Assembly (NCBI GenBank): GCA_963749905.1
Contig: CAVVOF010000006.1
Span: forward strand, 496,001-560,000
DNA: 64,000 nucleotides
Direction: 5' to 3'
Source of the DNA: UBA10649 sp963749905
GTDB taxonomy: Bacteria; Actinomycetota; Actinomycetes; S36-B12
Shown one piece after another: positions 49,726 through 59,204 of the stretch. The notes under the pieces are model-generated. The model was not told the DNA's origin. It did not search any database and saw only the letters and a list, made by a program, of their open reading frames with translations. Position 1 is the first letter of the stretch. Each line of letters begins with the position of its first letter. The translations under genes were made by a program, and so were the position numbers.

Positions 49726-49982
49726 ACGCGGATCAGGTCGATCCCGCTGAGGTCCACCAGGTCGGCCGCCTCCAGATCGGCGGGCAGCACCATCAGCTCG
49801 GGCGCGATCTCGAGCAGGTCCGCGCCCTCAGCCGCCGCAGCGAACCAGCCAGGCGTGCGCGTCGTGACCGCGGGGAACGTCGACGTCTGCGCGCCGGACG
49901 CGAGTTCAGCCAGCGGCAGCGGCTGCTCCAACGCGAACAGCGCGTAGGTCGTCGAGGCGAGTGCCTGCTCGACTGCGGTCAC
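49578..49982 (-). CDS. unknown protein at the end of the pilus locus
   Basis: I do not recognise this 134-residue protein. GTG 49982 has GGGAGG 6 nt upstream. It has no signal or membrane helix. The first 90 residues are Ala/Leu-rich with alternating strands and helices (for example ADLLEIAPELMVLPADLEAADLVDL). An acidic/Pro linker and MGLLRELGNLDD end it. It follows the MinD-like gene by 40 nt on the same strand and may act with it. Confidence 0.65.
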   Translation of the reverse strand: MTAVEQALASTTYALFALEQPLPLAELASGAQTSTFPAVTTRTPGWFAAAAEGADLLEIAPELMVLPADLEAADLVDLSGIDLIRVYAPEMSGTSEPDEEPEEEPAAEPPRPAAPKPGTAIQMGLLRELGNLDD

Positions 49983-50022
49983 GCGGTCCTCCCACGGCTG
50001 GACCCCAAGGGTAGGTCACGTC

Positions 50023-52003
50023 CTAGCGACGGAACAGCCCGCGCTTCTTCTTGACCTCCGGAGCCGGGGGCTCTTCCGCAGCGGGTACCGGCACCTCCAC
50101 CTTGCTGGCCGCTGGCGCCGGATCGGGCGCTGCGGCGGTGGCCACGGACGCATCGACGAGCGTCGTCGATGTCCAGCCGGCCAGCTCCCGGCCAGGAAGG
50201 CAGGCGTGCGCGAGGTCGTTGTACGCGGGCCCGAGCAGCGGGTGGTCCAGCAGCGCGTACATGCGATTGAGGTTCGTCGCGGTGAGGACGTCCTTGGTCG
50301 CCAGCGGGACGACCGCCACCACCGGCACGCCCAGACCGGCGGCGAGCACCTGGTCGCGCTCCATGCCGACGTTGGCGACGGACTGGTTGACGATGATCCC
50401 GATCTTCTCGCGCGGGATGCCCAGCCCGGACTCGTCGAGCGGCGCGGTGATCTCCCGCAGCGCCCGGGCCATGCCCTGGACCGCCGTGGACGCCAGCGTC
50501 GTGACGAACAGGATCTCGTCGGACTCCTTCAGCGCGACGTCGGCGATCAGCGGCTCGAGGTACTGCACGCTGGTGTCCATCACGATGACGTCGTACATCC
50601 GCTGCAGGCTGCGCACGATCGTGCGGTAGAAGTCCGGCCCGACGGTGTCCGCCGTGCGCGGCCGGATCGGCGCCAGCAACGTGTCGATCTGCAGCCCGTC
50701 GGCCTGCACCAGATTGCGCCGGATGCGCTCCTCGTCCCACACCGGCTGCACGCGGATGTTCAGGGCGGTCGGCATGAACTTGCCGATCAGCGAGGCCACC
50801 TGGCCGTCGCGCGTGTCCAGGTCGACGAGGCAGACGGACAGCGGCCGGCCGGCGTCGGCGGACGCCCGCGCGATGGTGCCCGCCAGCAGGATCGATGCGG
50901 TGGACTTGCCCGATCCGCCCTTGCTGGACGTGACCGTGATGGTCACCTGGCCCGGGCGCTTGGGACGCTCCAGGAGCTCGAGGGAGGCACTCGGGGGGTA
51001 CTCGCCGTCCGCTGCCGCAGCCTCCATCGCCGCCAGCCCGCCGATCGGGGGCAGGCTCGGGCGCGATCCTGCGACGGGCGCGGGGACGATGGGCGTCACG
51101 ACCGCGGCGACCTCGTCCCGGTGCTCCTCGAGATCGGACAGCTCACCGAGGTCGGCGGGCGTGAGGTGGTCCTCGTGGACGCTCGAGGATTCCGACTCGA
51201 GCTCGGACTCGACCTCCGCCACGACCTCGGACTCGAGCCTCCGACTCGACCTCGGACTCGGCTTCCGCCTCGAGCTCGGACTCGGCCTCCGACTCGAGCT
51301 CGGACTCGACCTCCGCCTCGACCTCGGACTCGAGTTCTGCCACGACTTCGGACTCGAGCTCGGACTCGAACGCGGCCTCGGACTCGAGCTCGGACTCGAC
51401 GGCCGACACGAGCTCGATCTCGGCCTCGACCTCGGACTCGTCCTCAACCGTGTCGACGACGTCGTCGGCCCACCCGAGAGCGGCCTCCTCCAGGGTGCCG
51501 GGCACCAGCGCGACATCGACGCCGGCGTCGAACTCGTCCGGGAACGCCGCCAGCGCCCCCGCCGCCGGTCGCATCGCCTCGAGGACGGCGCGTCCACCGT
51601 CCACCACAGGCAGGACGTCGAAGGTCAGGCTCGACGGGTCCACGCCCTGCGCGGTGGCAGCTGACGCCAGCAGCGCTTCGAAATCGGTCCAGGACTCGGG
51701 GCGCCACCGCGCGACGAACACGGTCGCACCGGCATGGGCCATCGCGACGACCGCCGCCGCGGTCTGGGCGCGCTCGTCGTCGTCCTGCCAGCCGTCAGCC
51801 AGCAGCGAGTCGGAGAAGATCAGGATGCGCGAGTGCTGATCGAGCCGGCCCTCGGAGAGGTGCTGCCACATCTCGGCGACCGACGTCTGTCGATCCTGCA
51901 CGCGCCAGCCGACACCCGAGTCGGCGAGCAGCGCGTGCAACGGTCCTTCAGCGACGACGATGACGCCCGGACCGGCCGCGTGGAACCCGTCCTCCACCGA
52001 CAT
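50023..52003 (-). CDS. MinD/CpaE-like ATPase with Glu-Ser linker (frame-disrupted near 51237)
   Basis: The N-terminal 200 residues (from ATG 52003, or GTG 51997 with TAGGAGG 6 nt upstream) resemble a degenerate receiver domain as in CpaE (RILIFSDSLLADG). A Glu-Ser-rich linker of about 90 residues follows, and inside it the frame shifts by one base; length from start to stop is 3n+1. After the break comes a deviant-Walker MinD domain with TSSKGGSGKSTASILLAG, VDLDTRDGQVASLIG and VIVMDTSVQYLEPL, then a Lys/Arg-rich tail (VKKKRGLFRR). Corrected length is about 659 residues. CpaE-type ATPases position pilus machines; here it accompanies type IV pilus genes. Confidence 0.75.
51188..51438. repeat. 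Glu-Ser coding hexamer-type repeats
   Basis: Imperfect repeats of GAGTCC/GAGCTC type on the minus strand encode ESEL, ESEV and ESEA runs in the MinD-like gene. The one-base frame break at about 51237 lies inside the array, where a single G is extra compared with neighbouring units. Confidence 0.85.
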
Positions 52004-52171
52004 CCTCCTACCGCGTCGCTCGAGCATGACGTCGTCCGGGATGAACGACCGCCGCCCCCGCTGCACTCTACCTGCGGAAGTATCGAACCGACCGCTAGAC
52101 AAGGGTCCTGCCGGCACGAATTGAGCCAATACCCCCAGAGGAGGTGTACCGGACCGACCGAGGGAGGCGCC

Positions 52172-53026
52172 ATGGCCAGCCAGCGCGACCCCGTGTCCGG
52201 ACGCCTGACTGCCACCGACCCCTCGCCCGCCCGTGCCGAGGACGACGACGTCGAGCGCTACCTGCCGCTGTTCGACGGAGACGTCGAACTCGCGACGCTG
52301 TGGGTCCTCGTCAAGAAGCATGCGGACACGGACGCCCGCGCGACCCTGGCCAGCACCTACGTCCCGCTGGTGCGCTACGTCGTCTCCCGGATGAGCATCA
52401 CCCTGCCGGCCGGGCTCGAGCGCGGGGATCTCGTCAGCTTCGGCACCATCGGCCTGTTCGATGCGATCGAGAAGTACGACCTCGACCTCGGCCTGACCTT
52501 CCAGACCTACGCGGTCACCCGTATCCGCGGAGCCATCCTCGACGAGCTCCGCTCCCTGGACTGGGTGCCGCGGAAACTGCGCCAGCGGATGCACGTCCTC
52601 GATGCGGCCGCCGAGTCGTTCGAGCACGCGCACGGCGCGGAGCCGACGGTCGCCGACCTGTCCGTCGCCTCCGGCCTGGACGCCTCAGACGTGCGCTCGG
52701 CCCTCACCGCCTATCGGCGCGGCTTCGTCACCAGCCTCGAGGAGCAGTTGGAGAACGAGGAGGGACGGGCGGACACCGGCGTACTGGTGGACCCGTCACA
52801 GGAGCTGCCGGACGAGATCTACGACCACGAGGAGTCGCGCCGCATCATGCGGGAGCGGATCCGCTCACTTCCGCTGCGCGAGCGGGCGGTCGTGGCGCTG
52901 TACTACTACGAGGAGCTCACCTTCATGGAGATCGGACGGGTGCTCGACGTGAGCGAGTCACGCGCCTGCCAGGTGCATGGCCGGGCGGTGCGCGCCCTTC
53001 GGGAGTCGGCCGAGCAGGCCGGCTGA
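52172..53026 (+). CDS. FliA/WhiG-type RNA polymerase sigma factor
   Basis: This 284-residue sigma-70 family protein has region 2 with GDLVSFGTIGLFDAIEKYDLDLG, TFQTYAVTRIRGAILDELR and DWVPRKLRQR. Region 3 has EPTVADLSVASGLDASDV and region 4 has ALYYYEELTFMEIGRVLDVSESRACQVH. This matches the FliA/WhiG group. ATG 52172 has GAGGGAGG 5 nt upstream. It is the only plus-strand gene in the pilus locus and diverges from the MinD-like gene. No flagellar genes are nearby, so pilus or developmental control is likely. Confidence 0.88.
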   Translation: MASQRDPVSGRLTATDPSPARAEDDDVERYLPLFDGDVELATLWVLVKKHADTDARATLASTYVPLVRYVVSRMSITLPAGLERGDLVSFGTIGLFDAIEKYDLDLGLTFQTYAVTRIRGAILDELRSLDWVPRKLRQRMHVLDAAAESFEHAHGAEPTVADLSVASGLDASDVRSALTAYRRGFVTSLEEQLENEEGRADTGVLVDPSQELPDEIYDHEESRRIMRERIRSLPLRERAVVALYYYEELTFMEIGRVLDVSESRACQVHGRAVRALRESAEQAG

Positions 53027-53036
53027 CGTTTCCGCG

Positions 53037-53393
53037 TCAGACGCGCAGTGCGGCGGGTCCGCCGAGGATGAAGGCCATTCGCACAGAGGGATCGTCGAAG
53101 TTCCGGGCGGCGACCACGCCGACGGCATGCCGGCCGCGGGCGGCCTCCGCCGGACGGGTGTCCGGGCGGGTCCCGAAGGCAGCCACCGGAGCATTCGCGT
53201 CGTCCGTCAGGGTGCGCACGCCGATGTCGAACATGCGCACCGCGGCGTCCTCCACGTCGGCGATCGAGTTGCTGAAGAACGAGCTCGACAGGTCGTCCTC
53301 GGTGGTCGCGTCGATCCGGGAGATCATCGCCTGCTGATCGGGTGCGCCGAAGACGGTTCGACGCTCCTCCTTGCCGTCAGCGGCGTCGGTCAT
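53037..53393 (-). CDS. unknown 118-residue protein of the pilus locus
   Basis: I cannot name this soluble protein. It begins with an acidic tail, then DATTEDDLSSSFFSNSIADV and a mixed strand-helix end with VGVVAARNFDDPSVRMAFILGG. No membrane segment or known motif is visible. ATG 53393 overlaps the stop of the 144-residue gene upstream (ATGA), and its stop converges on the sigma gene with 10 nt between. Coupling suggests the two small proteins act together. Confidence 0.65.
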   Translation of the reverse strand: MTDAADGKEERRTVFGAPDQQAMISRIDATTEDDLSSSFFSNSIADVEDAAVRMFDIGVRTLTDDANAPVAAFGTRPDTRPAEAARGRHAVGVVAARNFDDPSVRMAFILGGPAALRV

Positions 53394-53821
53394 CGGGCGT
53401 CCCAGGCGGCCGGCAGGAAGTCCGGTACGTCGAGGTCCGCGGGCTCCGGCAGCAGGACGGGTTCAAGGGCGGCCAGGGTGGCCGTGGTGTCGCTGGCCAG
53501 GTTCAGGGACGAGACCTGCAGATCGCCCGGGATCCAGTCGTGGCGATGCCACTGGACGGTCCACTCCACTGCCCAGACGTCGTCGAGGGCCCGGCGGGCG
53601 ACCTCGATCAGCGGGTCTGCGCCGGAGACGACCGGGTGAGTGCTGTACCTGATCGCGCCCGGTCGGCCGTGCGGCGCGTCGCAGTAGATCTCGACGCGGT
53701 ACAGCGCATGGGCACCGCTGGGATCGGGCTGGCCAAGGGGGACGACTGCAGTCACCACGCCCGTGCCGGTCCGCACGAGGTACTGGCGACCTCGCTCATC
53801 GATCTCGAGCCACGACTGCAT
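53390..53821 (-). CDS. unknown protein coupled to the 118-residue gene
   Basis: This 143-residue soluble protein has a strand-rich start (SWLEIDERGRQYLVRTGTGVVTAVVPLG) and a Trp-rich middle (VWAVEWTVQWHRHDWIPGDLQ). It ends LDVPDFLPAAW. ATG 53821 (or GTG 53824) follows GGAGGAGGT, one of the strongest sites in the locus. I do not recognise a family. It lies 108 nt past the prepilin peptidase gene, a gap with no clear hairpin. Confidence 0.65.
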   Translation of the reverse strand: MQSWLEIDERGRQYLVRTGTGVVTAVVPLGQPDPSGAHALYRVEIYCDAPHGRPGAIRYSTHPVVSGADPLIEVARRALDDVWAVEWTVQWHRHDWIPGDLQVSSLNLASDTTATLAALEPVLLPEPADLDVPDFLPAAWDAR

Positions 53822-53931
53822 CACGTCTCACCTCCTCCGGACTCATCCAGTCTGGTATCCCAAGTATCGGTTCGGGGCGTCAATCGCTGAACCCTCGCCG
53901 AGGCGACGTGAGGCGATTGTGAGGAAATCCC

Positions 53932-54749
53932 TCACGGGGAGCCCATCATTCCGACGTAGGCCTCCCACACGCCGCTGCCGGCCACCAGGCCGATGCCTGC
54001 ACCCGCGACCAGGAACGGCCCGAACGGGATCGCCGACTTGCGGCCCGCTCGCCCGGCGACCATGAGGATGATGCCGACGACCGCGCCGAGCGCGAAGGCC
54101 AGGAACAGGCTGACCACCGCGGCCGACACGCTGACCCAGCCGAGGGTGGCGCCGAGCACGGGGGCGAGCTTGACGTCGCCGAATCCCATGCCGCGTCCAC
54201 CCGAGATCAGCCACACGCCGCCGATGACGACGAGCCACACGGCGACCCCGATCGCTGCTGGGATGAGCGGCCATTCACCGTCGACGAGCCCGGCCACGGC
54301 CAGTCCCGCGATCCCGATCGGGTACAGCGGCAGCACGATGGCGTCAGGCAGTCGGTGGTGATCGAGGTCGATCACGGTCAGGGCCACGCAGGCGCTGCCC
54401 AGGACGAGCAGCCACGGCAGCAGGCCCCACTCCCCCGTAGCCCCGGCCCACCACCCCAGGCCCAGCCAGACCAGCGCCGTCAGTGCCTCGACGAGCGGGT
54501 ACCTGGGCGAGATGCGAACACCGCAGGAGCGGCATCGGCCCCGCAGCAGCAGCCAGGACAGGATCGGGATGTTGTCGCGCGGTGCGATCGCCGCCTGGCA
54601 GCTCGGGCAGGCGGACGCGGGTCGGATGATCGACCGACCCTCCGGAACCCGGTAGATGACCACGTTCAGGAAGGAGCCGACGGCCAGCCCGACGAGGCCG
54701 AGGACGACCGTGCCGAGCACGAGCAGGGCGGTGTCGGAGCCGGTATCGA

Positions 54750-54753
<4 letters not shown>
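53932..54753 (-). CDS. pilD: prepilin peptidase (type IV leader peptidase)
   Basis: This 273-residue membrane enzyme cleaves and usually N-methylates type IV prepilins. The N-terminal domain has two CxxC pairs (CPSCQ, CRSCG) for zinc after GSFLNVVIYRVP. The aspartic protease residues are in IDLDHHRLPD and the GxGD-type motif GFGDVKLAPVLG. About eight helices are present. GTG 54753 overlaps the stop of the DUF4388-like gene (GTGA). Its likely substrate is PilA at 58567-59058. Confidence 0.92.
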
Positions 54754-56012
<1,259 letters not shown>

Positions 56013-56022
56013 GCGCCCTCCA

Positions 56023-56739
56023 TCACCTCAGCATGTGCTCCGGCAGCCCGACCTCGTGGATCGGGCAGCGCGGCGCACCCGCGTGATCGACGGTACCCAC
56101 AGTGAAGCCCGGACGACCGGTGCAGCCACGTCGCGGCTCCACGTTGTAGATCCTGCCTATCCCGGAATAGGTATCGGCTCGCGTGATCGCCGTCGCCCTC
56201 TCCGCCATCTCGGATCGGTTCGTGATGCGGACGACATGCTCGGGCAGGACCTCGAGAATCTGCTCCGGGGTGCTCAGCCGCCACTTGTAGTGCTGCACGT
56301 CGAGATCCCCGGTGACCGTTCGCGTCGCGCCGTCCGGCATGAGCACCGTCACCGCACAGCGCGTGCCGACGTACTCGCTGACGTCGACCCGCGCGCCCGT
56401 GGACAGGGTGAACGTATAGGCGAGTGGGCCGGCGAACTTGCGGTAGCCGAGCAGCGGGTCGTACAGCTTGCCGACGTGCTCGCGGACGAGGGACTCCGCC
56501 GCGTCGAAGTCGGTGCTCGTACCCTCGACCAGCAGGCGCGGCACGCCCTGGTGGGTGCGCATCAGGTCCGCGACCTCCCACGCGTACGAGCGGACGACGC
56601 GACGCCCGGGATCGACGGCCTCGCCGGTGACCTCCGCACCGGTGATGCGCGCGACGAAGTGCGGGGTGTGCCACGTCCACAGCAGGACGCCGGGCTTGTC
56701 GGAGAAGGTCCAGGGAACGGGTTCGGCGAGCTGCGTCAC
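56023..56739 (-). CDS. unknown 238-residue protein of the pilus locus
   Basis: I do not recognise this protein. The first 190 residues look beta-rich (PGVLLWTWHTPHFVARITGAEV, later YTFTLSTGARVDVSEYVG). A final Cys-containing part (RRGCTGRPGFTVGTVDHAGA then CPIHEVGLPE) may bind metal through Cys and His. No signal peptide is seen. GTG 56739 overlaps the stop of the sigma-like gene (GTGA), and the next gene starts 10 nt on, so it is embedded in the operon. Confidence 0.65.
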   Translation of the reverse strand: MTQLAEPVPWTFSDKPGVLLWTWHTPHFVARITGAEVTGEAVDPGRRVVRSYAWEVADLMRTHQGVPRLLVEGTSTDFDAAESLVREHVGKLYDPLLGYRKFAGPLAYTFTLSTGARVDVSEYVGTRCAVTVLMPDGATRTVTGDLDVQHYKWRLSTPEQILEVLPEHVVRITNRSEMAERATAITRADTYSGIGRIYNVEPRRGCTGRPGFTVGTVDHAGAPRCPIHEVGLPEHMLR

Positions 56740-57902
56740 TGCAAGCCCGACGACGCGACCGAGTCGAGCACCCGAGTCACGGCGGCGGCGGCGGTCTTGG
56801 GCAGCACGTCGAGTTCGCGCGCCACCTCCGGACGGCTCAGGTCCTCCCAGAACGACAGGTACACGGCAGCCAAGGCTAGGGGGTCCTGCGCGCGCCGCGC
56901 ACCGGACTCCGGATTGTTCACTGCCGCCATGATGGCCCGGGTCAGTTGCGCGTTCCGATCGTGCGCGGTTGCGTCGAACTCGACGTCCACGTCGTCGGCC
57001 ACCTGCACCGAGTCGAGCAGGTCGGTTTCGGGGACCTCGGACACGAGCGACTGGTAGTTGCGCATGCCGGACAGAGCACTGATGGCCTGCTCGCGGCGGC
57101 GCAGATCCGTGACGCTCGTGCGGAGCGCGGCCGCCAGTTCCTCCTCGGTGGCCGGTCGCTGCTCGAGCGCGGCGATCTCGTCCGCTGTCCGGGTGAGCAC
57201 CATACGGTCGCTGATCACGTTGCGGCCGTATGCCGAACGGGCAGCGTCCTGCGGCCACGTCCGCAGCTTTCCGATCATGAAGGCCAGCAGGTTCAGCGTG
57301 CCGTTGCGGCCCTCGCGTCCGGCGTCGTAGCGGTCAGCGTGGTCGGACACGAACAGGTACATCATCGAGCGGACGTCCTGGTCGTCGATCAGGTCGAGGT
57401 CTGCGACGAGCTTGCGGCGTACGGCGTACAGGCGCGGGTACAGCCAGTCCACCGCCGCGGCCAGCAGGTCCGGCAGCAGAGTGCCGGGGATCCGGTCGAG
57501 ATCCCGGAACGGGACGCCCGCCTCCACCCGGATGTTCACCGCCTCGACCTCGTGACGCTCGCACCAGTCCCGGATCAGGTCGCGGGCCTCGTAGCCCCGC
57601 CCGGCGGGCACCCACACCCGATGCTGGCCGTCGCTCCACTGACGCGTCCACGCGTCCATGCCCAGATCGGGCAGCACCCGCCGGGCCTCGAAGTCATCGA
57701 CGGAGTCCCAGTGCACGCGATCGCACACCATGGGTGGTGCGTAGGCGAGGATCTCGGACTCGTCGAGTCCGTCGACGACCAGGTTCGGGACACGACGGCC
57801 GATGCGGTGGGTCGAGGTGATGATGGTGTCGTCAACCTCGGTGGCCGGGTCCTCGGTCGCAGCGGTCTCGGTGGCGTCGTCGCGCATGGCAGCGTCCGGC
57901 AC
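56736..57902 (-). CDS. degenerate sigma-70-like protein
   Basis: This 388-residue protein has a unique N-terminal 145 residues. It then resembles sigma regions in order: region 2-like DDQDVRSMMYLFVSDHADRY, region 3-like PATEEELAAALRTSVTDLRR and region 4-like AAVYLSFWEDLSRPEVAREL. The same three blocks occur in the true FliA-type sigma factor at 52172, but -10 contact residues (TYAVTRIRGA there) are replaced by LLAFMIGKLRTW. It may be a divergent sigma factor or a non-DNA-binding decoy. GTG 57902 has a weak ribosome site; ATG 57887 is an alternative. It is 2 nt from the gene before it. Confidence 0.6.
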   Translation of the reverse strand: MPDAAMRDDATETAATEDPATEVDDTIITSTHRIGRRVPNLVVDGLDESEILAYAPPMVCDRVHWDSVDDFEARRVLPDLGMDAWTRQWSDGQHRVWVPAGRGYEARDLIRDWCERHEVEAVNIRVEAGVPFRDLDRIPGTLLPDLLAAAVDWLYPRLYAVRRKLVADLDLIDDQDVRSMMYLFVSDHADRYDAGREGRNGTLNLLAFMIGKLRTWPQDAARSAYGRNVISDRMVLTRTADEIAALEQRPATEEELAAALRTSVTDLRRREQAISALSGMRNYQSLVSEVPETDLLDSVQVADDVDVEFDATAHDRNAQLTRAIMAAVNNPESGARRAQDPLALAAVYLSFWEDLSRPEVARELDVLPKTAAAAVTRVLDSVASSGLQ

Positions 57903-57904
57903 GG

Positions 57905-58342
57905 TCAGTGTGCTGCGGCCAGGTGACGCACCGCGACGACCGTCGACAGCTCGTCGGGGTGCCGCATCACGTGGGCGGCGAGGCGGGCCTCGGCCGACCG
58001 GGGCTGCGGAAGCGTGGCGAACGCCGGGTCGAACACCGCCAGCTCGTCGACGATCCGCTGGATCAGCGTCAGCGCGGTTCGAGTCGAGGGCGTGGCGACC
58101 TTGATGTCGTCGATCGAGCCCAGGGTGATCGCCACGGTGATCAGGACGCGTGAGTCGTCGGCCGCCAGCCCGGCCAGGCGGACCGGCACGTCGGGCTCGC
58201 TGTCGAGGAAGGCGCCCAGCGCCTTCGCCGCGGCTGGGGCGGTCGCTCGCGTCGGCGCCAGCCGCACGCCGATCTCGAGATCGCGCCGCATGCCGGCGTA
58301 GTCATCCACCGGACCAGGCAACGAGTGAGCATGATCGGCCAT
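57905..58342 (-). CDS. unknown 145-residue protein heading an operon in the pilus locus
   Basis: I cannot name this soluble protein. ATG 58342 has a strong GGGGAGGTGG upstream. It is Ala/Leu-rich and largely helical, with a strand centre (SRVLITVAITLGSIDDIKVA). It is the first gene of a run of tightly spaced minus-strand genes: this, the sigma-like gene, the 238-residue gene, the DUF4388-like gene and pilD. The 224 nt before it contain a possible control region with two AAGTACCC repeats and the pilA terminator. Confidence 0.6.
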   Translation of the reverse strand: MADHAHSLPGPVDDYAGMRRDLEIGVRLAPTRATAPAAAKALGAFLDSEPDVPVRLAGLAADDSRVLITVAITLGSIDDIKVATPSTRTALTLIQRIVDELAVFDPAFATLPQPRSAEARLAAHVMRHPDELSTVVAVRHLAAAH

Positions 58343-58480
58343 CGACAGCCACCTCCCCAACTAGGCGCCCCCGCTGCTGCGAATGTAGGGGAGTTCGACC
58401 GTTCCGTTAAGGGGTACTTGGTCCGTTTTGTGGATATAGCCGGGTACTTCTCAGACGAGCGCTATACCTCCGACGACACG

Positions 58481-58522
58481 CATGAGTGAGGGCGTCGCCT
58501 ACAGGCGACGCCCTCACTCATG
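58481..58522 (-). terminator. strong hairpin after pilA
   Basis: Twenty-nucleotide arms that are exact complements (CATGAGTGAGGGCGTCGCCT and its reverse complement) surround a 2 nt spacer. It lies 44 nt past the pilA stop. There is no U-tract. It should insulate the highly expressed pilin transcript from the operon that follows. Confidence 0.75.
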
Positions 58523-58566
58523 GTCAGGCTCTGATCAGGGGCCGTTACCCCTAACGCGGGTGGGCT

Positions 58567-59058
58567 CTACGGCAGGGCCGCCGCGTGGGTGACTGCCTCT
58601 TCCACCTTGTCGGTGCACACAGTGACGGTTCCATCAATCGCGGCCGGATCAACCATGCCACCAGTCGTGGAGTTGTACTCGGCGTACGTGTCAGCGAACT
58701 GCGCCGCATCGTCACCGGCCTGCTCGTTGCAGCCGGCCAGGTAGTAGCCAGTCGTGGAGATCGGCACGTACAGCAGGCCGACACCGTCACTGAGAACGGC
58801 CGGGTCGGTGAGCGCAGCGTCCAGCTCGGTCTGATCGGTGGGGTAGGCCTGATTCTGCGTGTAGTAGGTCTCGATCTGGATGGCCGTGTTCCGCACGTCG
58901 GACTCGACCGCAGCGGCTCGAGCCGCGTTGCGCTGGTTGAGGAAGACGGGGATCGCGATGGCGGCGAGGATGCCGATGATGATGACGACGACGAGCAACT
59001 CGATGAGGGTGAATCCCGCGTCGCGGTCGTCCCGAGGCTTCAAGATGCGAGTGAGCAT
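58567..59058 (-). CDS. pilA: type IV major pilin PilA
   Basis: This 163-residue prepilin has a 15-residue basic leader ending Gly15, cut before Phe16. The classic helix FTLIELLVVVIIIGILAAIA with Glu5 of the mature form follows. The C-terminal globular part has two Cys (YLAGCNEQ and VTVCTDKV), likely the disulfide-bonded D-loop. ATG 59058 lies 7 nt after AGGAG. It stands between pilC and a strong hairpin, and the 146 nt leader contains alternative hairpins and a TTGACA, so separate high-level transcription is likely. Confidence 0.95.
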   Translation of the reverse strand: MLTRILKPRDDRDAGFTLIELLVVVIIIGILAAIAIPVFLNQRNAARAAAVESDVRNTAIQIETYYTQNQAYPTDQTELDAALTDPAVLSDGVGLLYVPISTTGYYLAGCNEQAGDDAAQFADTYAEYNSTTGGMVDPAAIDGTVTVCTDKVEEAVTHAAALP

Positions 59059-59098
59059 TGTGGTTCTCCTGCTCGTAGACCCCTCATCTGCTGCGGGG

Positions 59099-59141
59099 TG
59101 TCAAACCACTGTTGGTTCCGACACCAGTGGTTTCGGACCAA
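59099..59141 (-). promoter_or_regulatory. pilA leader: TTGACA and two mutually exclusive hairpins
   Basis: AAACCACTG (59103-59111) can pair with 59125-59133. TTGGTTCCG (59112-59120) can pair with CGGACCAA at 59134-59141 with one bulge. The pairings interleave, so only one can form fully. On the minus strand TTGACA (59104-59099) fits a -35 box, though no good -10 follows at 17 nt. It lies between pilC and pilA. Confidence 0.4.
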
Positions 59142-59204
59142 ACCGGGGCCGACTGAACCGCGGGCCGTGGGAACTTGGACCACCGACAGTGGCCGCGCCC
59201 AGCA

